DNA from: CALKCV01 sp964619285
GTDB taxonomy: Bacteria > Cyanobacteriota > Cyanobacteriia > Cyanobacteriales > Microcoleaceae
Assembly: GCA_964619285.1 (NCBI GenBank)
Contig: CAZUCT010000012.1
Coordinates: 1-47,682 of the forward strand
Direction: 5' to 3'
Length of the DNA stretch: 47,682 bases
Under the pieces are notes generated by a model that did no database searches, had not been told where the DNA came from, and worked only from the letters and a program-made list of their open reading frames with translations. Shown piece after piece: positions 15,277 through 23,885 of the stretch. A program made the translations under genes and the position numbers. Positions within the stretch are counted from its first letter, which is position 1, and every line of letters begins with the position of its first letter.

Positions 15277-15750
15277 ATGACTTGGCGCGGTTCTACAACT
15301 CCAAGCGATCGCTTTTTTGCTTGTCTGCCTTATCTACTCCCATTAGTGGAAGGATTAGTCTATGGCAGTTATTTGTTTCGGGAATTTCCGGCATTAAGCC
15401 TAATTTTAGTGCCGCTAAGTCCAGTGCTAGCACTTTTTGGAGCCATACCTTTTGCCGAATTGATTATTTTCTTCGGTTTGTATTTTCTCGTAATCAGAAA
15501 CGAAAATATCTCCCACTTTATTCGTTTCAATGCCATGCAGGCAATTCTGTTAGACCTGATTTTGATTCTCTGCGGTCTAATTCTCAGTATCGTGTCGGGG
15601 GGGATGTCGGCATTTATTCTCGAAACTATCTCCAATACCATCTTCCTGGGCATATTCGCAGCATTTGTCTATGTGGTGGTTCAATCGGTTAGAGGCCAAT
15701 ATGCAGAAATTCCCGGCATTTCCGACGCGGTATATATGCAGGTACGCTAG
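15277..15750 (+). CDS. Tic20-family membrane protein
   Basis: A 157-residue protein with four predicted membrane segments (about 18-35, 45-75, 88-112, 118-140). It starts with SDRFFACLPYLLPLVEGLVY and has HFIRFNAMQAILLDLILIL, both typical of the cyanobacterial Tic20-like family related to the chloroplast import channel subunit Tic20. The cyanobacterial role is not settled; it sits in the plasma or thylakoid membrane. The ATG is preceded by AGGAG. It is followed by a cluster of palindromic repeats and a terminator. Confidence 0.85.
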   Translation: MTWRGSTTPSDRFFACLPYLLPLVEGLVYGSYLFREFPALSLILVPLSPVLALFGAIPFAELIIFFGLYFLVIRNENISHFIRFNAMQAILLDLILILCGLILSIVSGGMSAFILETISNTIFLGIFAAFVYVVVQSVRGQYAEIPGISDAVYMQVR

Positions 15751-15760
15751 AAAATATGTC

Positions 15761-15912
15761 AAGAAACCCGGTTTTTTAGACAATATCTTCGCCAGCATCG
15801 AGATTTAAGAAACCGGGTTTTTTCAAGAAACCCGGTTTCACGCGGGGGAGGAACGCCATTTTCTTGTAGGTATTTTTATTTTGGCGAAGGTATTGTTAGA
15901 AAAACCGGGTTT
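15761..15912. repeat. Cluster of AAACCCGGTTT repeats
   Basis: At least four half or whole units lie here: AAGAAACCCGGTTTTTTAGA (15761), AAGAAACCGGGTTTTTTC (15808), AAGAAACCCGGTTTCA (15825) and AAAAACCGGGTTTCACCAG (15900). Alternative pairing between them could form several hairpins between the Tic20-like gene and rpsF. Confidence 0.8.
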
Positions 15913-15932
15913 CACCAGATACCAAAAAAAAA

Positions 15933-15958
15933 GGCGGGAGTTTCCCGCCGTTGTTTTT
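15933..15958 (+). terminator. Rho-independent terminator-like hairpin before rpsF
   Basis: GGCGGGA (15933-15939) and TCCCGCC (15943-15949) around GTT, followed by GTTGTTTTT. It is preceded by a run of A, so it could act in both directions. It probably ends the Tic20-like transcript, although a role in the rpsF leader is possible. Confidence 0.7.
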
Positions 15959-16026
15959 GGGTTATAATTGTTTTTCCTTGCTTCTTTAGCAGAAGCCAAA
16001 AAAGTCCAGAAGGAGATTTTAATCAA

Positions 16027-16359
16027 ATGAAACCTTTTGTTTACGAAACGATGTACATCCTGCGTCCAGACCTGACGGAGGATCTGAGCAACCAAGCGAT
16101 CGCTAAATATCAAAGCCTCCTCCAAGAACAAGGGGCCTACGACCTGGAAATTCAACTCCGGGGCAAGCGTCGTTTGGCCTACGAAATTGACAATCATCGG
16201 GATGGCATCTACGTCCAGATGAACTATCAAGGTCCACCCGCTCAAATAGCTGTCTTAGAAAAGGCCATGCGCTACGACGAGCAAGTAATTCGCTACATGA
16301 CCATTAAGCAAGACATACAGCAAATCAAACCGGAGTCGGAAGAAGGGACGCCTGCTTAA
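16027..16359 (+). CDS. rpsF: 30S ribosomal protein S6
   Basis: A 110-residue S6 protein, which binds 16S rRNA with S18 in the small-subunit platform. It starts MKPFVYETMYILRPDL and contains RGKRRLAYEIDNHRDGIYVQ and DEQVIRYMTIK, all core S6 motifs. AAGGAG lies about ten bases before the ATG. Unlike many bacteria, no ssb or rpsR follows; the gene is flanked by terminators on both sides and so looks monocistronic, as often in cyanobacteria. Confidence 0.97.
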   Translation: MKPFVYETMYILRPDLTEDLSNQAIAKYQSLLQEQGAYDLEIQLRGKRRLAYEIDNHRDGIYVQMNYQGPPAQIAVLEKAMRYDEQVIRYMTIKQDIQQIKPESEEGTPA

Positions 16360-16375
16360 AAATAGAGCCGAACGT

Positions 16376-16408
16376 GGAAGAGTGGGACTTCCTACTCTTC
16401 CCTTTTTT
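16376..16408 (+). terminator. rpsF terminator
   Basis: GGAAGAGT (16376-16383) and ACTCTTCC (16394-16401) with a ten-base loop, followed by CTTTTTT. It is a standard rho-independent form 17 bases after the rpsF stop. Confidence 0.85.
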
Positions 16409-16520
16409 CCAGTCCAGGAGCCAAGGAATTGAAAAGTTAAATATTTTTGGTGCGGTGCGATGATTGGATCGTGGGAAGATTATTTTAAAGAATAAATAAT
16501 TTATAGGAGTTGTAAGAATC

Positions 16521-17060
16521 GTGAGCGAAATTAAAAAATTAACCTCGAAAGAGCTTCAAACAGAAGTATCTCGTCTAAATGAAGAGTTACAAATGCGCGA
16601 CCAACTGGTCCACCAGCTGTCGGCAGAACTGTTCAGATTAGTTAAGGGCAATAATAATTTTCTGCCATCTGCGGAAACGAGCGATCGCGATCGCTCTCAG
16701 CTAAAAAGTTTGCGCGAACAACTGCAAGCGGTAGAAGAGCAAGTTAGTTTTTATCAAGAGCAAATAGCTCAGAAAGATGCAGAAAATTATCAGCTGCGTC
16801 AGTCAGTACAAGAATTAACCGATCGCTCCGGAATGCTCGAACAGGTGGTACAAGAGCTGCCAGAGGTTTATCGCCAGAAGTTTAGCGATCGCCTGGCGGA
16901 AGTTCTAGAGAGGGTGGAGATGCTGCAACGGGAAAACCGCCAACTTCATGCAGAGTTACAAAGCGTCAGCTATCGTTTGGCCATCAGAAATCGTCGCAGC
17001 AACGGTCTTGACCTCCCCTCTTTCGGCTCTGTGGATATGCCTAGTTTGGGGAGCCACTAG
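16521..17060 (+). CDS. Coiled-coil protein of unknown function
   Basis: A 179-residue protein with a GTG start, supported by AGGAG 12 bases upstream. Residues about 5-50 and 65-160 have strong heptad patterns (KELQTEVSRLNEELQMRDQL, REQLQAVEEQVSFYQEQIAQ, RVEMLQRENRQLHAELQSVS), predicting a long coiled coil. The C-terminal 20 residues are Ser/Gly/Pro-rich and probably disordered. No enzyme motif or membrane segment is present. It could be a scaffold or filament-forming protein; I do not recognise a family. Confidence 0.7.
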   Translation: MSEIKKLTSKELQTEVSRLNEELQMRDQLVHQLSAELFRLVKGNNNFLPSAETSDRDRSQLKSLREQLQAVEEQVSFYQEQIAQKDAENYQLRQSVQELTDRSGMLEQVVQELPEVYRQKFSDRLAEVLERVEMLQRENRQLHAELQSVSYRLAIRNRRSNGLDLPSFGSVDMPSLGSH

Positions 17061-17185
17061 ATAACAAAAACGTTGGAAAAATCTTATCAAAACTGGCAAT
17101 TAGCGGAAAAAGTACAGGAAAAAAACAAGGTTTTTTTGAGCTTCACTATGTTTTAATGGTTATTGCCACCCTCAATTACGCCTAT

Positions 17186-17425
17186 CCTCTCGTGAAGGGA
17201 GGAAAGCACGTCTTGAGACTATGGCAAATCGAAAAAATTGAATACGCAGATAAAGTCCAGGGTTGGCTACTTGTAGCGCCGTTGTCTCTAACAGGGGGTC
17301 ATTGGCCAAGCCTTGGTGCGAATCGGTAATTAACTGGTGGACATCAAGGCAAGCACTTGCACTAATGACCGACGCAACGTGACCGTGGTGTTTTTCTTTG
17401 CCAGCTTTTTCAAGCTATAGGCGAT
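17186..17425 (+). ncRNA. Candidate structured non-coding RNA
   Basis: This 240-base stretch has no coding frame but can form a rod of nested stems on either strand: CAAATCG (17225) with CGATTTG (17421); CGTTG (17280) with CAACG (17374); GGTCATT (17297) with AATGACC (17364); and GCCTTGGTG (17310) with CATCAAGGC (17342), with a CCTCTC/GGGAGG hairpin at the 5' side. Size and rod shape recall 6S RNA, but I cannot match any known sequence. Coordinates and strand are approximate. Confidence 0.35.
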
Positions 17426-17484
17426 TTGGCAAGGTTTTTATAAGCGGTAATGCTTAACCCAGTTAAAAACTCCGAAAATATTTA

Positions 17485-17525
17485 ATGCCGAGCTTGATTG
17501 CCAATTCTGCCATCAAGCTCGGCAT
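17485..17525. terminator. Strong 14-base-pair hairpin between the candidate RNA and the STAS gene
   Basis: ATGCCGAGCTTGAT (17485-17498) pairs perfectly with ATCAAGCTCGGCAT (17512-17525) around a 13-base loop. The T-rich TTTGTTGGCATTTTTC follows only some bases later. It may end transcripts from either side. The remaining sequence of 17061-17687 shows nothing else. Confidence 0.6.
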
Positions 17526-17687
17526 CATCACATTTGTTGGCATTTTTCTTCCATGCTGGGGTGGCGAAAATATTCTTGGCCTAGATTTAAAGGATCGCCT
17601 CCATTGCTTAGTTTGATAAGGCCATATATTTAATTCGATTAGTTATTGACATTTAAGCAGCTTTATGGTAATTAAATCGGATGAGTT

Positions 17688-18029
17688 TTAAGCTGCCAAC
17701 TTCACCTTTTGAGATACCAGGGCATCTAAACTATCAACAATCTCAAACACCCTATCTAATTGACTAATTTCAAAAATTAGCCTAACGGTGGGTTGTAAAT
17801 TACAAATTACCAAGCGGCAGCCTTGCTTTTGAGCGGTTTTGAGGCCCACGGCTAAAGCCCCTAAACCCGAACTATCAATAAACTCCACATCAGTCATGTC
17901 GATGGCCCAGATTTGGTGGCGATCGCCTTCGATTTGAGCAAACTGTTTTTTGAGAAGATTCGCAGCTTCAATGTCCAAACGATGGCGGGGTTTGAGGACG
18001 ATATCTTTATTGAAATCCAGAGCAGTCAT
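17688..18029 (-). CDS. STAS-domain protein (anti-sigma factor antagonist type)
   Basis: A 113-residue single STAS domain, the fold of SpoIIAA-like anti-anti-sigma factors. IWAIDMTDVEFIDSSGLGAL contains the loop DSSGLG, with the Ser (about residue 53-54) that partner kinases phosphorylate, and CRLVICNLQPTVRLIFEI follows. Such proteins act in cytoplasmic partner-switch circuits controlling transcription or motility. No kinase or phosphatase partner is in the window. The ATG lies after AGACAATAA, with a weak binding site. Confidence 0.88.
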   Translation of the reverse strand: MTALDFNKDIVLKPRHRLDIEAANLLKKQFAQIEGDRHQIWAIDMTDVEFIDSSGLGALAVGLKTAQKQGCRLVICNLQPTVRLIFEISQLDRVFEIVDSLDALVSQKVKLAA

Positions 18030-18293
18030 AATTTATTGTCTCCCAAAAGTAAATTATTAAGTAATGTTGCTAGCCTAGCAATCGAGACAGAAAGACTAAC
18101 AATAAAGTTTCAAGCTGTTGGCCCCTGTTTCCGTAACATTTCTTAAAAAAATCTTAGCTTCAGAGGAAACAGAAAAAAGGGACTAAAACTTAAATAGATG
18201 CAATCATGACCCCTAATGTACTCATTATAAAGTAGCTGAGGGGTGAGGCTTGGGGGTAAGATCGCAACCGAGCTGCGATCGCGATCGCAAGTC

Positions 18294-18323
18294 TTGACAT
18301 AACAGCCCCAATAGAGCCATGAT
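18294..18323 (+). promoter_or_regulatory. Putative sigma70-type promoter of the DedA gene
   Basis: TTGACA (18294-18299), an 18-base spacer and CATGAT (18318-18323), with 50 bases to the GTG start. The -35 is perfect and the -10 matches four of six. The rest of 18030-18373 carries HIP1 sites (GCGATCGCGATCGC at about 18275) and no coding frame. Confidence 0.45.
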
Positions 18324-18373
18324 AAAAAGAAACAAAACTTAGTAAATATTTACAATCCTAGCGGAGAAGGTCT

Positions 18374-18991
18374 GTGGAATTTGTATCTTTGGAAACAATA
18401 CAGGAAATTGCTCGGCAGTACGGCTACTGGGGGGTGTTTGTGGGAATAGCTTTGGAAAATGCAGGCATACCCCTTCCAGGAGAAACCATAACTCTAGTGG
18501 GAGGTTTTCTGGCGGGCAGCGGAGAGCTTAGTTATTGGTACGTCTTGGGATGCGCGATCGCCGGTGCGGTATTTGGGGATAACTGCGGCTATTGGGTGGG
18601 GAGATGGGCAGGCTGGCCATTTATGCTAACCTTGGGTAAAATCTTCCGCTTCCGAGAAGAACAACTGATGAAAGTCAAGGAGCAATTTAGCCAAAATGCG
18701 GCCAAGGCAGTATTTTTTGGTCGCTTTATTACCTTGCTGCGGATTTTTGCTGGCCCCATGGCCGGAATTGCTCAAATGCCCTATGGGAAATTTTTATTGT
18801 GTAACGCGGCAGGGGCGAGCGTGTGGGCGTCGGTGATGGTAAGTTTGTCCTTCTTTGTGGGAAATGTTGTCTCCCTAGAACAGTTGGTTAGTTGGGTGGC
18901 ACAATTTGGGGTAGCTGCTCTCGGTGTGGCGATCGCTTGGGTGGTGATTCCTATTTGGTGGGAGATGCGCCAGGCAAAAAAAATTGGGTAA
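18374..18991 (+). CDS. DedA-family (SNARE-associated/VTT) membrane protein
   Basis: A 205-residue DedA protein, a plasma membrane family linked to lipid carrier recycling, proton gradient and envelope integrity. Family motifs: GIALENAGIPLPGETITLVG (membrane-embedded Glu), FGDNCGYWVGRWAG, and FFGRFITLLRIFAGPMAGIA, whose Arg residues are conserved. About five hydrophobic segments fit. The start is GTG, preceded by GGAGAAGG at about seven bases. It stands alone after a putative promoter and is followed by heptamer repeats. Confidence 0.92.
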   Translation: MEFVSLETIQEIARQYGYWGVFVGIALENAGIPLPGETITLVGGFLAGSGELSYWYVLGCAIAGAVFGDNCGYWVGRWAGWPFMLTLGKIFRFREEQLMKVKEQFSQNAAKAVFFGRFITLLRIFAGPMAGIAQMPYGKFLLCNAAGASVWASVMVSLSFFVGNVVSLEQLVSWVAQFGVAALGVAIAWVVIPIWWEMRQAKKIG

Positions 18992-19070
18992 TGGGTAATG
19001 GGTAATAGGTAATAGGTAATGGAAGACAGGCAAGAACGCAATTAACAATTGACAATTCCCCCATTGCCTA
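18989..19070. repeat. GGGTAAT/AGGTAAT heptamers and CAATTAA heptamers
   Basis: GGGTAATGGGTAATGGGTAA then AGGTAATAGGTAATGG, followed by GAAGACAGGCAAGAACGCAA and CAATTAACAATTGACAATT. The GACAGGC link also occurs next to the composite elements at 6545 and 44180. Confidence 0.8.
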
Positions 19071-19120
19071 TTCCCAAAAATTGAGAACAGTTGTTTTGGA
19101 AAAAGGCGCGACGGGAAAAC

Positions 19121-19855
19121 ATGGGATACACCACAACATTTGAGGGCATCTTTTACTTAAACAAGCGATTGTTTGACGTGGAAGTTCTCTATTTATTAGA
19201 GTTCGCCAAAACCAGGCGGATGAAGCGAAATGCTGCTCTACTTGCCAACGCGCCGGCTCCGGCAAGAGAGGCAGTTGGTTTGCCAGTGGGAGAGGATGGC
19301 TGTTATTTTGTTAACGAAAAATGGGATCGAGATTCGGAAAGTTCTATTATAGACTACAACCGACCGCCCCGAGGACAGCCCGGATTATGGTGTCAGTGGG
19401 TACCCACTGCGGATGGCGGGGGTATTGAATGGGATGGAGGCGAGAAGTTTTATTATTACGTCGAGTGGCTGCAATATCTTATTAACCATTTTATCGAACC
19501 TTGGGGTTATGCTTTAAGCGGCGAGGTGCAGTGGCAAGGGGAAAGTTGGGGCGATCGGGGTTATATTGCTGTTGACAACAATGTAATTATTTCCCCGGAC
19601 AATGCCGAAGAGATGTTAAAGTATGCGGTATCTCCAGTGCAAGTGCCCGGTTCGGTTTGGCGAGGTATTGAGGCGGTGCAAAAGTCGGGTACTATTTTGA
19701 TGTTTTTGCATCATAGCGTGGAGAAAGCGAGGGAGTTAGGTTATTGGGAGACGGCGGTATGGATGGAGTCGAACGTGGAGAGGTATTATGATGGTTTGCA
19801 GCGCGGTTTTGAGGCCGATGGTAAGGTTATCGAGTGCGAGGGTGCGAGGTTTTGA
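19121..19855 (+). CDS. Conserved protein of unknown function (MGYTTTFEGIF type)
   Basis: A 244-residue soluble protein. ATG 19121 is preferred to TTG 19091 because relatives I remember begin with MGYTTxFEG. Conserved-looking blocks are RRMKRNAALL, REAVGLPVGEDGCYFV, DYNRPPRGQPGLWCQWVP, IEWDGGEKFYYYVEWLQYLI and GYALSGEVQWQGESWGDRG. These occur in bacterial and some phage proteins without an assigned function. The last 60 residues, after about 180, seem specific to this version. No signal peptide or membrane segment. It ends at a bidirectional terminator shared with the giant protein. Confidence 0.75.
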   Translation: MGYTTTFEGIFYLNKRLFDVEVLYLLEFAKTRRMKRNAALLANAPAPAREAVGLPVGEDGCYFVNEKWDRDSESSIIDYNRPPRGQPGLWCQWVPTADGGGIEWDGGEKFYYYVEWLQYLINHFIEPWGYALSGEVQWQGESWGDRGYIAVDNNVIISPDNAEEMLKYAVSPVQVPGSVWRGIEAVQKSGTILMFLHHSVEKARELGYWETAVWMESNVERYYDGLQRGFEADGKVIECEGARF

Positions 19856-19865
19856 TTGGCGATAA

Positions 19866-19899
19866 AAAAACCCGGTAACTCCTGCGAAACCGGGTTTTT
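19866..19899. terminator. Bidirectional hairpin between convergent genes
   Basis: AAAAACCCGGT (19866-19875) and ACCGGGTTTTT (19889-19899), with T- and A-runs on both sides. It belongs to the AAACCCGGTTT repeat family and is placed so that it can end both the 19121 gene and the giant RTX gene. Confidence 0.7.
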
Positions 19900-19916
19900 G
19901 TTTGGGGGAGCGATCG

Positions 19917-22900
19917 CTAGCTTTGAAGCACGAAATCGTTAGCTTCCAGGGAGGCGGTATTGTTTAAAGTTGCAAACAAACCACCGCTGCCAAAACCTGC
20001 CGCGCTGCCGTCGGGGTTATAGAACAAGTTACCGTTGTTGCTATTATAGACGATAAACGCATCGGAAGTAGCGGCAGCAGTATCGCTGGCGACTGTCTCG
20101 AACTCGGCAGCGACGCTGAAACCAAGTCCAGCGCTGCTGCTGAGGCTGTCGAAGGTTGTTTTGCTGAGAAGGATTTTGTCGTTTTCAGCTTTGTTGAAAT
20201 CAGTAATATTATCTTGACCGATATCTGTCGCGCTGAAGCTGCTGCCCGTGTTGTAGAAAAAGCGATCGCTACCAGCACCACCAGTTAGAGCGTCGTTACC
20301 CCCCTCACCATTAAGGATATCGTTACCATTAGCACCGTTTAAGATATCGCTGCCATTACCTCCCCTAAGAACGTTATCAGCAGAATTGCCGATGATGCGG
20401 TTATCGTCGTCGTTACCCGTGCCATTAACGGGGCTGTTGCCAGTGAAAGTTAGATTTTCTACATTAGCAGGTAACGTGTAGTTAACGTTAGAGCGAACTG
20501 TATCGCTACCACCATTAGCTGCTTCGTTAATAGTCTCATCGGTTTGGTCTATGATATACAGGTCGTCTCCCGCGCCGCCATTCATGGTATCAGTGCCAAG
20601 ACCACCTATGAGCAGGTCGTTGCCATCACTGCCGTTGAGGAGATCGTCTCCAGCGCCACCGTTGGCAGTATCGTTGCCAGCACCACCCGTAATAGTATCG
20701 TTACCATCGCTTCCGTTAAGAATGTTATCGGCATCGTTGCCAATAATGCGGTTATCGCTGTTATTGCCAATACCATTAACGGGATTGTTACCTGTGAGAG
20801 TTAGGTTTTCTATGTTAGCTGCTAAATTGTAGCTGACATCGGAGCGAACTGTGTCCGTGCCTCCATTGACGGCTTCGTTAATAACATCGTTGCTTTGGTC
20901 AACGATATAAAGATCGTCTCCCCCGCCGCCATTCATCGTGTCAGCCCCAGTGCCACCTATGAGCAAGTCGTTACCATTATCGGCGTTGATAAGATCGTTA
21001 CCGCTACCGCCGTTGAAGGTGTCGTTACCACCGTTACCTGTAATAGTATCGTTGCCACTTTCTCCGTTCAAGATATTGTCAGCAGCGTTACCAATAATGC
21101 GGTTATCGCTGTTATTGCCAACACCATTAACGGGATTGTTACCTGTGAGAGTTAGGTTTTCTATGTTAGCTGCTAAATTGTAGCTGACATCGGAGCGAAC
21201 TGTGTCCGTGCCTCCATTGACGGCTTCGTTAATAACATCGTTGCTTTGGTCAACGATATAAAGATCGTCTCCCCCTCCCCCATTCATGGTGTCAGCCCCA
21301 GTGCCACCTATGAGCAAGTCGTTGCCGCTACCGCCGTTGAGAACATCGTTGCCGCTACCGCCGTTGAAATTATCGTTGCCACCATTACCCGTAATGGTGT
21401 CGTTGCCATTGTCTCCATTGAGGATGTTATCGGCAGCGTTGCCAAGAATACGATTATCGCTGCTGTTACCCACACCGTTAACAGAATTGTTACCTATGAG
21501 AGTCAGGTTTTCTATGTTAGCTGCTAAATTGTAGCTGACATCGGAGCGAACTGTATCGATGCCAGCGTTGGCATCTTCGTTAATAACATCGTTGCTTTGG
21601 TCGACGATATAAAGATCGTCTCCTCCTCCCCCATTCATCGTGTCAGCCCCAGTGCCACCTATGAGCAAGTCGTTACCATTATAGCCGTTGAGAACATCGT
21701 TACCTTCTTGTCCCGATACGGTGTCGTTGCCGTCGGTGCCATCAAGGCGATCGTTCCCCGCAGTACCAGAAACTCTTTGTCCTTCCGAAGTTGGAGGGTT
21801 GGTGGTAGTTGTATCGGCAAATTCGTAAGCGCCGATATCAACTTGACCCACGCGACTTTGACCGAGTTGGTCTGTTGTAGGTGCGTTAGTGTCAGTGCCG
21901 GCATTAATAGCGGCACTGCCTTCGAGTAGAGGGTGAATTAGTCTGCCGTTTATTTCTTCTAGGGGTCCGAGTTTGGGGTCGGCAATGGTGATGTTTGCGG
22001 TTACATTAATGTCGTTGGGGTTCGGTTCTTTAGCAGGAAATTGAATATTATTTCCCCCATCAATTAATTGGCGGTTAGTATGTTTGAGAGTATTCCATTC
22101 ATTGCCGACGCTGTTATTGTCAAAAATTGTATTGGTGAGGGTAATGTCTCCTGGGGTGTCAGGACTGTTAAAAAGAGCGCCGCTATGGTTTTTAGCGTAA
22201 TTATTAGCAAACGTAGTGTTAACAATTTGCGCCGTAGAGTTCATGGTCATGGCACCGCCTATACCATCTGCGCTGTTAGGAGCTTCTGCCCTATTAGCGG
22301 AAAAAGTGCTGTTACTAATCTCAGTGGGAGATATTTTATCGACCCATAAACCACCGCCTTGAGCTTCTGCCGAGTTGTCATAAAAGGTGGTGTCGCTAAT
22401 AGTAAATTCGCTGCCTCCATGCCATATTCCACCTCCATTTCCACCCTTGCCGTCGGCTTTTTTAATCGCAGTGTTGGAAACAAAGGAACTATCTTCAACG
22501 ACGACTAAATCTGGCGAATAAGCATAGAGGTTTGCAGCGCCACCCTCGAAGGCCCTGTTCCCTTCAAAAATACTGTTGCGAATGACGATTTGACCTCCTT
22601 GAGATCCTGGTCCGTAATTAGTTCCAGAAGCATTTGCCCCATCAGTTAAAATCGCGCCGCCCAAACCAAACCAAAGAGTTTTGGTAGTTGGCGTTATGGC
22701 TTCGTTATTGAGGAAAGTTGAGTCTTCTACTGTTAGTTCGCCTAAGAGGCTATTAATTGCACCGCCGTTAATTCCTTTGTTGTTGGTAAATTCGCTATTT
22801 CTGACGGTTAGACTACCCGCACTTTTAGTGGCGATCGCCCCTGCACCCCGTTCTGTTTTATCGGGAGTGCCGTCGTTATTGTCGAATTTGCTGTTAATAA

Positions 22901-23885
22901 CTGTGGTATTTCCCTGCCACCCGGCAAAAATTCCACCGCCTCCTTCGCCGCCTGCAACGTTATTTTTAAATTCACTATTTTCTACTACTAATGTAGTGAA
23001 ATTTGCGGTTCTAATTCCTCCTCCCGCACCTGCTTCGCCTGTCTCGAAGGTTCTGCCGTTGGCAACGATCGCGTTTTTTAATGTAAAGCTTGTGGGAGTT
23101 GAGTCCGGGTGTTTTTGCACGTCAAACACCCGATATTGATTATTCCCGCTAATACTTAAACCCCCTGCATCCACACCATCAATTATCAGGTCTTTATTAA
23201 TACTTAATTGACCGCTAGTAAGGGTAATGGTTTTATTCGCAAGAGTCGAAGCAAATTTAATCGTGTCTCCGCTTTGGGCGTTGCCGATCGCCTCCCTTAA
23301 CGAACCAATACCGCTATCGTTAACATTAGTTACAGTCAACGTAGCTAAAACACCCTCATAAGCTGCCACTACTTCCGGCATCAAAGCTATTGGCGCTTTA
23401 ATTTCTCCAGTTCTAAAGTCTAAATTCCAATCTCCTCCCTTAGCAGCATTTCCCGTCAAGTTAACCGATGCTGCTATCTTTGCCCCAGTTAGTTCGCTCA
23501 GTTGCCGGACAAAGTTCGCCCCCATATCTGCCGCTACGTTACAGCCGTAGAGCAAGAGCTCGGCAGTTGATGTCAGGGCTTCCTGCCAGCGCCCCAACTT
23601 ACTTCGGTATTCGGCGAGAGTATCTCTATTAAGTAACCTATTTCCTAGTTGCAGACTTCCAGGGCTGCCGTGAGAAATGATATGAACCGCTTCTATTGCT
23701 TCGTGGCGAGATGCGTATTTTTCTAGTTCTGCGGTAATGGTTTGGATGCCGTCGCGATCGCTTTCTAAGACGATGGCCTCTACTCCTTCGGCCACTCCCT
23801 TGACTAAGCTTTGGTATTCGTCAACTCCGGCATCAATGAAAGCGATACTTTTGGCTTGGTTGTTGACTTTGCTGGTGTCTAGCAT
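19917..23885 (-). CDS. Giant DUF4347 / beta-helix / RTX calcium-binding protein
   Basis: The protein has 1322 residues. DUF4347 covers about 12-178 (SIAFIDAGVDEYQSLVKGVA, HIISHGSPGSLQLG, ELLLYGCNVA). Residues about 180-690 form a right-handed beta-helix of Asn-rich repeats (VNDSGIGSLREAIGNAQSGD, GGIRTANFTTLVVENSEF) ending in a choice-of-anchor-Q-like stretch (SAAINAGTDTN, VGQVDIGAYEF). Residues about 700-1190 are RTX calcium repeats (GGxGxDxLxG) in four 117-residue blocks with a DTVRSDVSYNLAANIENLTL spacer. The last 130 residues, ending LNNTASLEANDFVLQS, look like a type I secretion C-terminus. There is no Sec signal, consistent with type I export. Likely a secreted adhesin or surface-layer protein. 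ATG follows AAAGGAG. Confidence 0.88.
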   Translation of the reverse strand: MLDTSKVNNQAKSIAFIDAGVDEYQSLVKGVAEGVEAIVLESDRDGIQTITAELEKYASRHEAIEAVHIISHGSPGSLQLGNRLLNRDTLAEYRSKLGRWQEALTSTAELLLYGCNVAADMGANFVRQLSELTGAKIAASVNLTGNAAKGGDWNLDFRTGEIKAPIALMPEVVAAYEGVLATLTVTNVNDSGIGSLREAIGNAQSGDTIKFASTLANKTITLTSGQLSINKDLIIDGVDAGGLSISGNNQYRVFDVQKHPDSTPTSFTLKNAIVANGRTFETGEAGAGGGIRTANFTTLVVENSEFKNNVAGGEGGGGIFAGWQGNTTVINSKFDNNDGTPDKTERGAGAIATKSAGSLTVRNSEFTNNKGINGGAINSLLGELTVEDSTFLNNEAITPTTKTLWFGLGGAILTDGANASGTNYGPGSQGGQIVIRNSIFEGNRAFEGGAANLYAYSPDLVVVEDSSFVSNTAIKKADGKGGNGGGIWHGGSEFTISDTTFYDNSAEAQGGGLWVDKISPTEISNSTFSANRAEAPNSADGIGGAMTMNSTAQIVNTTFANNYAKNHSGALFNSPDTPGDITLTNTIFDNNSVGNEWNTLKHTNRQLIDGGNNIQFPAKEPNPNDINVTANITIADPKLGPLEEINGRLIHPLLEGSAAINAGTDTNAPTTDQLGQSRVGQVDIGAYEFADTTTTNPPTSEGQRVSGTAGNDRLDGTDGNDTVSGQEGNDVLNGYNGNDLLIGGTGADTMNGGGGDDLYIVDQSNDVINEDANAGIDTVRSDVSYNLAANIENLTLIGNNSVNGVGNSSDNRILGNAADNILNGDNGNDTITGNGGNDNFNGGSGNDVLNGGSGNDLLIGGTGADTMNGGGGDDLYIVDQSNDVINEAVNGGTDTVRSDVSYNLAANIENLTLTGNNPVNGVGNNSDNRIIGNAADNILNGESGNDTITGNGGNDTFNGGSGNDLINADNGNDLLIGGTGADTMNGGGGDDLYIVDQSNDVINEAVNGGTDTVRSDVSYNLAANIENLTLTGNNPVNGIGNNSDNRIIGNDADNILNGSDGNDTITGGAGNDTANGGAGDDLLNGSDGNDLLIGGLGTDTMNGGAGDDLYIIDQTDETINEAANGGSDTVRSNVNYTLPANVENLTFTGNSPVNGTGNDDDNRIIGNSADNVLRGGNGSDILNGANGNDILNGEGGNDALTGGAGSDRFFYNTGSSFSATDIGQDNITDFNKAENDKILLSKTTFDSLSSSAGLGFSVAAEFETVASDTAAATSDAFIVYNSNNGNLFYNPDGSAAGFGSGGLFATLNNTASLEANDFVLQS
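20540..21700 (-). repeat. Tandem 351-base repeats encoding RTX blocks
   Basis: Four blocks recur every 351 bases (117 codons) with near-identical DNA, for example around 20820-20930, 21170-21280 and 21520-21630 (CTGCTAAATTGTAGCTGACA, then TCGGAGCGAACTGT). The block at 20460-20590 has drifted furthest. The high identity points to recent duplication or conversion. Confidence 0.85.

Noticed and set aside
17300..17345. tRNA-like T-arm (GGTGCGAATC)
   Set aside because: No acceptor, D or anticodon arm fits around it.
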